Source: Bacteroides sp. CAG:530 (lineage in GTDB: Bacteria; Bacteroidota; Bacteroidia; Bacteroidales; Bacteroidaceae). Taken from it: a DNA stretch of 49,540 nt. The position numbers and the translations under genes were made by a program. The stretch covers positions 4,479-54,018 of the forward strand of contig FR881244.1 of assembly GCA_000434735.1 (NCBI GenBank), in the 5' to 3' direction. Below, piece after piece: positions 19,051-26,693 of the stretch; the first letter of the stretch is position 1; each line of letters opens with the position of its first letter. Under the pieces are notes generated by a model. The model worked only from the letters and a program-made list of their open reading frames with translations. It ran no database searches and was not told the origin of the DNA.

Positions 19051-20280
19051 ATGAGTAAAATAACGAACCTCTTGTTTGCCACGCTATTGGCACTGCCCGT
19101 AGCGGGACAGACAGTCAGTCAGGATAGCGCTTCGCGCATCACTACCAATAGGCAAGACGGTCGGTTCTTGAGCACGCGTGGAACCGTACAGTACATGCTT
19201 AAAAACGTGCAGCCGGCTTATGCCTTTAACCCCTCGTTTACGCCTGCCGAGTTCAAGAAATGGCAATCCGGCCTTCGTGACACTATGAAAGAGTTGATGC
19301 GTTTCCCTCAGCAGGCAGCAGTGCAGGCTCCGGTGTGCGTTAAGACCGTGCAGCGCGGCGGCTATCGTGTTGAGAAATGGGAGTCGTATCCGCAGCAGGG
19401 TAGTGTAGTGCCTTTCCTTGTGCTGATACCCGATGGAGTAGATGCCAAGCATAAAGTGTCCGCAGTGCTCTGCATCCCCGGATTCGGTGGAAGCAAAGAA
19501 GGGTTGGCTGGCGAGAACGAAGGCGATTATGAGTTGACTCTGTCGCCTAAAGAACCCGTAAAGAAGGGAGCTATGGCTCTGCATTACGTAAAGAAAGGAT
19601 TGGTAGCAGTGGCGGTAGATAACCCCTCTTGCGCCGAACTTTCAGACAACGGCCATTTCGATTATTTGGTAACCTCTCGCTTCCTGCTCGAAATGGGATG
19701 GAGCTACTTGGGACTTACCGCTTATCAGGACTGGAATGTACTGAACTGGATGAAAACGCAGAACTATGTGCGTAAAGACCGAATTATAGTCAGCGGCTTT
19801 TCTTTAGGAACAGAAGCGTTGATGGTGCTTGGCGCATTAGATCCGTCTATCTATGCCTTCGTCTACAATGATTTCTTATGCCGTACCCTCGAACGAATTT
19901 TGGTTATGAGTAAGCCCGATGACAAGGGAGTGCGTCATTTCCCTAATTCCATAGAGCACCTCATTCCGGGCTTCCTTACACAATTCGACTTCCCCGATTT
20001 GGTAGCCGCATTAGCTCCGCGCCCCGTAATATGCACCGAAGGCGGTATCGACCGCGATTTCGACCTGATTAGTAAGGCATATAAGATAGCAGGAAAGCCC
20101 GACAACTTTACATACTATCATTATAAGAAGTATGCCGACCCCAAAGACCGTAAGCAGATAGACAAGGTTCCCGAAGGTGTAGACCTTGCTACTTATTTCG
20201 ATTACGCCAATGTAGACCCTAAGAACCATTACTTCAAGAAAGAATGGGTGATACCTTGGCTTGAAAAGATTTTGAAGTAA
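19051..20280 (+). CDS. Secreted alpha/beta-hydrolase (acetylxylan-esterase / dienelactone-hydrolase-like)
   Basis: 409 residues with a signal peptide ending near VAGQ (residue 20). The alpha/beta-hydrolase core shows the strand and oxyanion region VLCIPGFGGSKEG (about 139-151), the nucleophile elbow SGFSLG with Ser251, and a late segment ALAPRPVICTEGG with D-R-D-F-D that may supply the acid. The catalytic His should lie near the C-terminus. It resembles Abhydrolase_7-type esterases found in polysaccharide loci. As the last gene of the SusCD operon it would remove ester groups from the imported or surface-bound substrate. The exact ester is unknown. Confidence 0.82.
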   Translation: MSKITNLLFATLLALPVAGQTVSQDSASRITTNRQDGRFLSTRGTVQYMLKNVQPAYAFNPSFTPAEFKKWQSGLRDTMKELMRFPQQAAVQAPVCVKTVQRGGYRVEKWESYPQQGSVVPFLVLIPDGVDAKHKVSAVLCIPGFGGSKEGLAGENEGDYELTLSPKEPVKKGAMALHYVKKGLVAVAVDNPSCAELSDNGHFDYLVTSRFLLEMGWSYLGLTAYQDWNVLNWMKTQNYVRKDRIIVSGFSLGTEALMVLGALDPSIYAFVYNDFLCRTLERILVMSKPDDKGVRHFPNSIEHLIPGFLTQFDFPDLVAALAPRPVICTEGGIDRDFDLISKAYKIAGKPDNFTYYHYKKYADPKDRKQIDKVPEGVDLATYFDYANVDPKNHYFKKEWVIPWLEKILK

Positions 20281-20299
20281 AGCAGTAGGTGCTTACTCC

Positions 20300-20328
20300 T
20301 AGGGGTAACATACTGTTTAATACCCCTA
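20300..20328 (+). terminator. Hairpin after the SusCD operon
   Basis: TAGGGGTA (20300-20307) pairs with TACCCCTA (20321-20328) around a 13-nt loop. The downstream sequence is only mildly T-rich, so termination strength is uncertain, but position fits the end of the operon. Confidence 0.45.
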
Positions 20329-20388
20329 AATCTTAATGAGGATTTACGTCGGTAATTTTATTATATAGAAATTATACCTTGTAAAACC

Positions 20389-20505
20389 TGAAAAATCATT
20401 GCGATGGTTTAATCAGATCATCGCAATGATTCACTTATCCATTCGCATATTGCAGTGCTGCGATTCGTATTCTTTCCACTTGCACATCGCAATGTTTTTT
20501 CAATC
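20389..20505. repeat. CATTGCGATG palindromic element, copy A
   Basis: Contains CATTGCGATG (20397-20406) and CATCGCAATG (20419-20428), which pair as a 10-bp hairpin, a degenerate middle, and a further CATCGCAATG at 20485-20494. The ends mirror each other: TGAAAAA before the first arm and TTTTTTCA after the last. Related elements are at 37494-37589 and 46576-46669. The rest of 20281-20768 holds only the operon-end hairpin and the promoter of the next gene; a 92-codon frame there looks spurious. Confidence 0.75.
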
Positions 20506-20694
20506 CACTCCAGAATGGCTTCTGAAGCTGATTTATTAAAGCTAAATATTGTGGGCTTTGTGTTGATGAGGCTTTTATGTTTTATTGATGCGGGTAAAAT
20601 AATTATACATAGTACAATGTTAGAGTTTATTGGTGTTTGTTATGTCTTGGTTAGTTACGACTATGATGCTTTCTTTTTTAATATAGTGGATGTC

Positions 20695-20725
20695 TTTGCG
20701 GTGTGTAAAACTATTCGTACTTTTG
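20695..20725 (+). promoter_or_regulatory. Bacteroidetes-type promoter of the kinase island
   Basis: TTTG (20695-20698), a 19-nt spacer and TACTTTTG (20718-20725) match the TTTG / TAnnTTTG consensus at both boxes. Transcription would start near 20732, giving a leader of about 37 nt to the kinase ATG. This suggests the island is expressed on its own and not from the SusCD operon. Confidence 0.72.
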
Positions 20726-20768
20726 ATAGATAGATTATACAAAGTGTTTAGCACTAATTAATAAGCCT

Positions 20769-22229
20769 ATGCAATACCCATTAATATCAGAATATGTCAG
20801 AGCTATTCAAGATGCACAAAGCAATCTTGATAAGTTAGCTCACCTGTCACCAGTACTTGACGACCATGGCGAACCTTATCGTAGTAGCGGCGCATTTGCC
20901 GTTGTGTTCAAGATGAAGGACGAGCAGACAGGTAAGTGCTATGCCTTAAAATGTTTTACTGAGGAACAAGAGGGGCGAGCAGAAGCTTATCGTAAAATAG
21001 CCGATGAATTGGAGTATGTAGGCTCACCTTATGTTGTGTCGGTAAGATATCTGGAGAAAGAATTGTTTGTAGACTGCAACTGTGAGGAAGAAGAATTTCC
21101 CGTGTTGCTTATGGATTGGATAGAGGGTGATACGATGGAGACATACATCGCCAATAACTATTCTGACAACTATGCCATGTCTATGCTCTGCTATCGTTTC
21201 TGTAAGATGGCGGCATGGCTTCGCTCACAGCCGTTCGCTCATGGCGACATTAAGCCTGATAACATTATCGTGCGTAGTGATGGAACGCTTACCCTTGTAG
21301 ATTACGACGGAATGTTTGTTCCGGCTATGAAAGGCCAAAAGTCACCGACTATCGGTACAAAGGATTTCTCGCATCCGCTACGTTCTATTGATGATTTCGA
21401 TGAAACTATTGACGATTTCGCCTTGGCTACCATTGCCCTCTCGCTTAAAGCCATCTCTCTTGATTCGTCTCTATTTAATAGCTTCGGTGCTTCCGACCGT
21501 CTTCTTTTCTCTGCTAATGACTATCTCTATTTAAGCAAGAGTCAAGTTTTAACCGCTCTTCAAGGTTTGTTGGCGGATGAGGAAATAAGGACTCTCTTGT
21601 CTATGCTCCTGTTAGCCAGCGCTAAAAAAGATTTGTCCACGTGCTCTTTTAGATTGTTTGATGTTCAGAAACCGAAGGAAGGGGAAGTTTGGAGTACTGA
21701 GGTAACGGAAGAAGATTTAGCAAATGCCGTTGAGGATGAGTTTGGCGTAAAATATAGTAAGGATTGGAAACGATTGCTTAAGGCACCACAAGACTTAAAG
21801 GGTGAATATGTTATAAGAGAAGGTGTGAGAATTATTGGTGATCATGCTTTTTGGTGGCGTTCTATTGAAAGTATTACTATCCCTAATGGTGTAACAAGTA
21901 TTGGTAAATGTGCTTTTCAGCTTTGTGGATCTCTTAAAAGTATCACTATTCCTAATAGTGTAATAATTATAGGTGAAAGTGCTTTTGGATTTTGTGGATC
22001 TCTTAAAAGTATCACCATTCCTAATAGTGTAACAAGTATTGGTGATAATGCTTTTTACAGATGTCGCTCTCTTAAAAGTATCACCATTCCTAATAGTGTA
22101 ACAAGTATTAGTGATAATGTTTTTGATGGCTGTGATAACCTCAATACACAAATTGAAACTGAAATTAAACAACGTTTTGGCGAAAGAGTTTTTCCCCTTT
22201 CTGAAATTCTTTTTGGTGATTTTGAATAA
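20769..22229 (+). CDS. Ser/Thr protein kinase-like protein with C-terminal BspA-type leucine-rich repeats
   Basis: 486 residues, no signal peptide. Kinase motifs: small-residue loop SSGAFAVVF (39-47), ATP-binding ALKCF with Lys61, catalytic loop HGDIKPDN with Asp160, Lys162 and Asn165, and a DFG-equivalent VDYDG with Asp178. HGD in place of HRD is seen in several bacterial kinases. Residues ~365-456 hold four 23-residue leucine-rich repeats of the LRR_5/BspA type (SLKSITIPNSVTSIG), encoded by near-identical 69-bp DNA units. Its stop codon overlaps the next ATG by one base (TAATG), so translation is coupled. I infer a cytoplasmic kinase whose repeats bind a partner or trigger. BspA repeats are usually on secreted proteins, so joining them to a kinase is unusual. 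Confidence 0.85.
   Translation: MQYPLISEYVRAIQDAQSNLDKLAHLSPVLDDHGEPYRSSGAFAVVFKMKDEQTGKCYALKCFTEEQEGRAEAYRKIADELEYVGSPYVVSVRYLEKELFVDCNCEEEEFPVLLMDWIEGDTMETYIANNYSDNYAMSMLCYRFCKMAAWLRSQPFAHGDIKPDNIIVRSDGTLTLVDYDGMFVPAMKGQKSPTIGTKDFSHPLRSIDDFDETIDDFALATIALSLKAISLDSSLFNSFGASDRLLFSANDYLYLSKSQVLTALQGLLADEEIRTLLSMLLLASAKKDLSTCSFRLFDVQKPKEGEVWSTEVTEEDLANAVEDEFGVKYSKDWKRLLKAPQDLKGEYVIREGVRIIGDHAFWWRSIESITIPNGVTSIGKCAFQLCGSLKSITIPNSVIIIGESAFGFCGSLKSITIPNSVTSIGDNAFYRCRSLKSITIPNSVTSISDNVFDGCDNLNTQIETEIKQRFGERVFPLSEILFGDFE
21861..22136 (+). repeat. Four tandem 69-bp repeats inside the kinase-LRR gene
   Basis: Units start at 21861, 21930, 21999 and 22068. Units 2-4 share long near-identical stretches, with ATTCCTAATAGTGTAA present in each. 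Such close DNA identity implies recent duplication or homogenisation and would allow copy-number change by slippage or recombination. Confidence 0.85.
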
Positions 22230-22825
22230 TGATAGTAATAGAATCAAAGCGCAGGAAGCGTGAAAACATATTGAAGAAATACCCTGATGCGGTTATTGCT
22301 GACGTTACAAGCCAAGCCACAGACGACTTGGTGAAGCTAAGTCCGTTCTATCCTCACGGTGGAATTCCCGTACCATTCAGCGAAGGCTATACCGCCATGT
22401 GCGTTGAGGCAATATGGCAAGGACTGAAAGTCTTTGAGTCGGCAGATGTAGACGTGAATATGTTCGGCAATGACACGATGAAAAATATCAAGCGTACAGT
22501 TCGTCGATTTGGCAAGCCGCTCGGCCATCGCAAGGGCGTGAACGGCACTGAGTTGTTAGGATATATAGAGGCGCGAAAGCAAATTTATCTGCCTGCCTAC
22601 AAGTGGGTACTCGATAACAAGGTGGCTGGTATCATAGAGCGGTTGAGGGAAGCCAACAAAACGAGAACTATCGTGCTGCTTGATTATACTACAAACTGCG
22701 ACATAGATAATCAGGATGCGCCTTTGTCGCATGCCTTCCTGATAAAGGCATACGCGGAGGGGCTGTATCCTTTCAGTGATAAGAAACTACAGACGGAAGC
22801 GCAACAAATGTCGTTGCTATTCTAA
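22229..22825 (+). CDS. NADAR-like protein, putative ADP-ribose-removing enzyme or antitoxin
   Basis: 198 residues, cytoplasmic, starting within the kinase stop codon. I do not recognise a named family with certainty. The pattern LSPFYPHGGIPVPF (37-50), then a helix with E60..Q64..K67 (CVEAIWQGLKVF), then a basic helix with RRFGKPLGHRKG (92-103) resembles the NADAR fold (YbiA-like: S-N-F-x-P, E-H-x-x-Q-x-x-K-F, then a G-R helix). NADAR proteins remove ADP-ribose from guanine bases and serve as antitoxins to DarT-like toxins. The next gene encodes a DarT-like ADP-ribosyltransferase 22 nt downstream, which fits that pairing. The Glu-His pair of classical NADAR is not fully kept (E-A here), so activity may differ. 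An unrelated DUF remains possible. Confidence 0.55.
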   Translation: MIVIESKRRKRENILKKYPDAVIADVTSQATDDLVKLSPFYPHGGIPVPFSEGYTAMCVEAIWQGLKVFESADVDVNMFGNDTMKNIKRTVRRFGKPLGHRKGVNGTELLGYIEARKQIYLPAYKWVLDNKVAGIIERLREANKTRTIVLLDYTTNCDIDNQDAPLSHAFLIKAYAEGLYPFSDKKLQTEAQQMSLLF

Positions 22826-22847
22826 ACCATATAAACCTGATGCCATT

Positions 22848-24311
22848 ATGAATAAAAGAAACGATTGGGAGCAGTTCAAGAAACTCCTGGAACAGCATAA
22901 TATCAAAAAGTTGTATCACTTTACAGACCGTGATAACTTGGAGAATATCATTAAGAACGGTGGCCTTTATTCTTGGAAAGATTGCCAAGAGCGTGGTATT
23001 GCAATTCCTAAGCCGGGCGGTGGTGGCGTAGGCTCTTTGTCGTGGTCGCTCGATGAACGCGATGGTTTGGAGCATTATGTACGCATCAGTTTTACACGCC
23101 AACATCCCATGATGTTTGTGGCGATGAACGAGGGAAGAATATCAAATCCTGTTATTCTTGAAATAGATCCGGAGATTATTTATGATGAGAGCACTCGTTA
23201 TGCTGATAGAAACGCTACACGCAGCGGAGCGAACGTGGGAAGCGGCTTGAACGATTTTAAGAAAATTCATTTTCAAACGGTAAAGGCTAATAATCATTTT
23301 GATCTTGGCATTGACGAGCAACCGTTCTATCAGGCGGAGATATTGGTAAAGAACTTTATCCCGTTGAAGTATATCACCAATATAGCCAATTTCGGTATTC
23401 CTATCCCGAGCCAGCCGCAGCAGATGCAAAGCAAGAATGCCTACACCGCACGTGTTGACCGTGAGCATCCTACGGCATTTATCTTCCTTGTTGACCAAAG
23501 TGTGTCAATGAGGCGTTTCACTACGTTCAATGGTGAGGAGATGACACTTTCTGAAGCTGTGGCACGCATAGTGAACTCGCAGATAAACGAGCTTGTAGAG
23601 CGTTGTGTAAAGCATAATGAAACACGCCGTTACTTTGATATTGCCGTGATAGGATATGGCAAGGAGGCTTACAGCACTTGGAACGGATGTCTTGAGGGTA
23701 GAGACTTTGTTACGCCCGAAGAGATACGCAATAATCCGTTCATGAAGAAGATGGTTAAGGAGGAAGTGCGCACACGCAAGGGTATTACTGTAAAGGAAGT
23801 AGAGACCAAGCAGTGGATGACAGCACGTCACGACGGAAATTGGACTCACATGGACAAGGCTTTTAAACGGGCTGAGGGACTTCTGGAAAATTGGATGAAG
23901 CAGCATCATGATAAGGACTGCTATCCGCCTACAATCATAAACATTACCGATGGGGAATATAATGGTGTGAGTGATGCCGAGATGCAGCAACTGGCAAACC
24001 AGTTGAAGTCGATGTTTACAAATGACGGCAACGTATTGCTTTTTAATATTCACATAGTGCCGGGACATATAGAATCGGTGGTTTTCCCGGCTTCTATTGG
24101 CGAACTGAATGGAAACGGTTACGGTGAGAAACTGTATAGCATGTCGAGTTTGCTGCCGCTTAACTACAACGAGCAGATACGGGCTATTTTCGGCGACAAG
24201 CAACCTGATATACGTTATCATGCTATGGGTGTGAACGCAGGTATGGAGCGTCTTGTAAAGATGATGAAGATAGGAACACTGTCTAGTATGTTCGTAAACA
24301 ATAACCTGTAA
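22848..24311 (+). CDS. DarT-like ADP-ribosyltransferase fused to a von Willebrand factor A domain
   Basis: 487 residues from ATG 22848; a longer frame from 22776 overlaps the preceding gene in another frame and adds a Cys/Arg-rich, unlikely N-terminus. Residues ~20-180 match DarT (DUF4433): KLYHFTDRDNLENIIKNGGL (21-40), EHYVRISFTRQHPMMFV (75-91; NAD-site strand), a region with ADRNATR, and the catalytic segment YQAEILV with Glu164. Residues ~208-480 form a vWA domain with a complete MIDAS: D216-x-S218-x-S220, T333 and D368-G. DarT enzymes ADP-ribosylate DNA bases; vWA domains bind protein ligands through a metal. I have not seen this fusion described. It sits between the NADAR-like gene and a PP2C gene 7 nt downstream. 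Confidence 0.8.
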   Translation: MNKRNDWEQFKKLLEQHNIKKLYHFTDRDNLENIIKNGGLYSWKDCQERGIAIPKPGGGGVGSLSWSLDERDGLEHYVRISFTRQHPMMFVAMNEGRISNPVILEIDPEIIYDESTRYADRNATRSGANVGSGLNDFKKIHFQTVKANNHFDLGIDEQPFYQAEILVKNFIPLKYITNIANFGIPIPSQPQQMQSKNAYTARVDREHPTAFIFLVDQSVSMRRFTTFNGEEMTLSEAVARIVNSQINELVERCVKHNETRRYFDIAVIGYGKEAYSTWNGCLEGRDFVTPEEIRNNPFMKKMVKEEVRTRKGITVKEVETKQWMTARHDGNWTHMDKAFKRAEGLLENWMKQHHDKDCYPPTIINITDGEYNGVSDAEMQQLANQLKSMFTNDGNVLLFNIHIVPGHIESVVFPASIGELNGNGYGEKLYSMSSLLPLNYNEQIRAIFGDKQPDIRYHAMGVNAGMERLVKMMKIGTLSSMFVNNNL

Positions 24312-24318
24312 TAGGAAG

Positions 24319-25125
24319 ATGAGTAAAAGTGTAAGCATAGCAAAACCAAACGACCATGCACCTAATGAGGATGCCGTGTTCTGTTCGCCACAGTGCATAG
24401 CCGTGTCGGACGGTGCTGGAGGTTGCGGACTCTATGCCGACGAGTGGTCGCGGTATCTGATAGAGCATCTGCCAAAGGATGCTCCGCTTTGTTCGTTCAC
24501 AGAGTTGGACGAATGGGTTGACGGCATTTGGGAGGAGTTCTATAATGAGCATGAAGAACAGGCCAAGAAAGGCGATGGCATCTTGCTTAACAAGTTCTAC
24601 AACGAAGGTTCGTGCGCAACAATCGCTGCTGCGTGGGGTACGGAACAGGGGCAATGCCAGTGGATGGCGTATGGCGACAGCGTAGTGTTCCATTACAGCT
24701 CGCAGACAGGGTTACTGGAGCATAGCTTTACACGGTTGGCCGACTTTAGCAATCCGCCTCGCCTTGTAAGTTGCAAGGATCCTTTGGAGGAAGAAGGCTT
24801 TCGCTCGGGCGTGTTCCACCTTGACGATACGTCGGTGGTATTTGCCGCAAGTGATGCGCTTTCTCATTATTGCCTTATGATGTACGAACTCTCAAAGAGT
24901 ACGGAGTTTGAAAGCGAACTTATGGAAGTGAGAATGAAACAAACCACGAACCTGCAGTTGCTTCAAATGGCAGAGAAGGAACATCTCGATTTTAACGAAG
25001 ATGTTCTCATGCCTCTTTTAAGAAGCGCAGATTCGGAAGACAGCTTTAAAGATTTGCTGGAATCATTATATGCCAAGAAATTGATTGATATAGACGATTA
25101 CACGTTGGCTATGCTATATGCGTAG
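24319..25125 (+). CDS. PP2C-family protein phosphatase
   Basis: 268 residues, cytoplasmic. PP2C motifs in order: NEDAVF with E17/D18, AVSDGAGG with D31-G32, GSCATIAAAW (97-106), YGDSVVF with D120, FAASDAL with D179, and a late DDYTLAML that can supply the last metal-binding Asp. These residues bind the Mn/Mg pair that hydrolyses phospho-Ser/Thr. It follows the DarT-vWA gene by 7 nt and completes a kinase/vWA/PP2C set, the same three activities found together in TerY-type stress loci. It likely opposes the kinase encoded at 20769. Confidence 0.85.
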   Translation: MSKSVSIAKPNDHAPNEDAVFCSPQCIAVSDGAGGCGLYADEWSRYLIEHLPKDAPLCSFTELDEWVDGIWEEFYNEHEEQAKKGDGILLNKFYNEGSCATIAAAWGTEQGQCQWMAYGDSVVFHYSSQTGLLEHSFTRLADFSNPPRLVSCKDPLEEEGFRSGVFHLDDTSVVFAASDALSHYCLMMYELSKSTEFESELMEVRMKQTTNLQLLQMAEKEHLDFNEDVLMPLLRSADSEDSFKDLLESLYAKKLIDIDDYTLAMLYA

Positions 25126-25301
25126 ACTGACTTGAGCTTGCTTTATCCCGCTTCCGATTCTTAAGCTGCACAGCCATTGTATTTTTTGAACAACGCACAC
25201 TTAATAACAGTTGGTGGCGGTAATCTTCGTTGGGGAGGCTATTCCATTCGTCCTGTTGCAAGGATATAAAGATCTCAATATCAGCGGCTATTTACGCTAA
25301 A

Positions 25302-25356
25302 AACAAGTATCGCTGTTAAACCAAGCATTACGCTCAGTTTAACAGCGATACCTGTT
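25302..25356. terminator. Strong hairpin terminator between convergent operons
   Basis: GTATCGCTGTTAAAC (25307-25321) pairs perfectly with GTTTAACAGCGATAC (25337-25351), and AAACA/TGTTT extend the stem past one mismatch. A/T-rich flanks on both sides suit termination from the island (plus) and from mnmA (minus). The remainder of 25126-25590 shows no gene that I can support. Confidence 0.75.
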
Positions 25357-25590
25357 TTATATATGGCATGACAATTTGCGTCGTCGTTAGACTATAGGCG
25401 GTTGAAACAGATTATGGCTATGTTTGGCAAGGATTATTGTTTTCTTAATGCGAAAAAAGAAATATTTTCTGACAACAAATGGTTACTTTCATACTCTGTA
25501 TCTCATAAACAGACAAATAACAAATTAGAAGTTGCGATGACGTAAGCTATGATATGTCTTTGCATAGTTCACTTATGACGCACCCTTTTC

Positions 25591-26664
25591 TTAGTCAATT
25601 TTAGCGGTACGAATCTCGCCGCTACCTATGCATAAGTGCGCTTCTTTATCGTAAACTACTCCGAATTGTCCGGGGGCTACACCTTGTACGTTAGTGTCGC
25701 TCTCTATGTGGCATTCGCCGTCTTTGTATATCAGTTTGCCCGACTGGAACACGTCGGTGTGTCTTACTTTAAAGCGGATTTCTTCTTCATGATCTTCTGT
25801 CCACGGGTTATCGGTGATGAAGTGGAAGTCAACCAATCTGAACTCGCGGCTGTATTGTTTCTGGGTGTCATAGCCATGTGATACGTACAGAATGTTACGC
25901 TTTACGTCTTTGTCGATGACGAACCAAGGACCTCCGCCTAGTCCCAGTCCCTTACGCTGGCCGATGGTGTGGAACCAGAATCCGTTGTGAGTACCTATTT
26001 TCTTTCCTGTCTCCAGCTCGATGATGCTTCCGCGCTTTTCTCCTAAGAAACGTTTGATGAAATCGTTATAGTTTATCTTGCCTAAGAAACAGATGCCTTG
26101 GCTATCCTTACGGCGTGCGCTGGGCAGTTTTGCCTGAAGAGCTATATCACGCACATCGTGTTTCATTATTCCGCCCAAGGGCAAAAGCAACTTCGACACT
26201 TGGAAATAGTCTATCTGAGCCAGGAAGTCGGTTTGGTCTTTTACCGGGTCGATAGCTGTGGTGAGCCATGTGCGTCCGTTTATATCTTCGGTCGACGCAT
26301 AGTGACCGGTGGCGATGCGGTCGTAAGCGTATCCTACCTGCTCTTCGAAACAGCCGAATTTAATCAGCTTGTTGCACATCACGTCCGGATTTGGAGTAAG
26401 TCCGCGGCGTACTTTATCGATGGCGTATGCCACTACACGGTCCCAGTATTCTTTTTGCAGGTCGATGATGTTAAACTGCAATCCGTATTTACGGGCTGTA
26501 GCGCTGGCTAGTTCAATGTCTTCTTCAGCGGTACATGTCAGTCCGTCGTCGGTGTCCATACCTATCTTGATATAAAACAAATCGGGCTTGTAACCTTGTT
26601 CGCAAAGCAGATGGACGGCTACTGCGCTGTCTACTCCGCCCGAAATAAGTCCGGCTATATTCAT
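25591..26664 (-). CDS. mnmA: tRNA-specific 2-thiouridylase MnmA
   Basis: 357 residues. The PP-loop SGGVDSAV (8-15) binds ATP; catalytic Cys97 is in PDVMCN and Cys192 in QGICFLG, the pair used to form the persulfide and make s2U34 in tRNA. Middle motif ATGHYA and the GQRKGLGLGGG segment also match MnmA. It is the last of three minus-strand genes (small protein, ygiQ, mnmA), 29 nt after ygiQ. Length is normal. Confidence 0.94.
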   Translation of the reverse strand: MNIAGLISGGVDSAVAVHLLCEQGYKPDLFYIKIGMDTDDGLTCTAEEDIELASATARKYGLQFNIIDLQKEYWDRVVAYAIDKVRRGLTPNPDVMCNKLIKFGCFEEQVGYAYDRIATGHYASTEDINGRTWLTTAIDPVKDQTDFLAQIDYFQVSKLLLPLGGIMKHDVRDIALQAKLPSARRKDSQGICFLGKINYNDFIKRFLGEKRGSIIELETGKKIGTHNGFWFHTIGQRKGLGLGGGPWFVIDKDVKRNILYVSHGYDTQKQYSREFRLVDFHFITDNPWTEDHEEEIRFKVRHTDVFQSGKLIYKDGECHIESDTNVQGVAPGQFGVVYDKEAHLCIGSGEIRTAKID

Positions 26665-26693
26665 GATCTATCTTGTTTTTAATCGTCCGTTAA

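Noticed and set aside
20455..20733. 92-codon plus-strand frame before the kinase gene
   Set aside because: Starts inside the palindromic repeat, covers the kinase promoter and shows no recognisable protein features.
21795..22247. 150-codon minus-strand frame with repeats
   Set aside because: Mirror image of the leucine-rich repeat coding DNA of the kinase gene.
20769..25125. Canonical tellurite (Ter) resistance locus
   Set aside because: Kinase, vWA and PP2C are present but no TerB/C/D/E proteins are seen in the window, so only the triad logic is shared.
20281..25590. Integrative element with att sites around the island
   Set aside because: No integrase, transposase, tRNA gene or matching direct repeats found at both ends.
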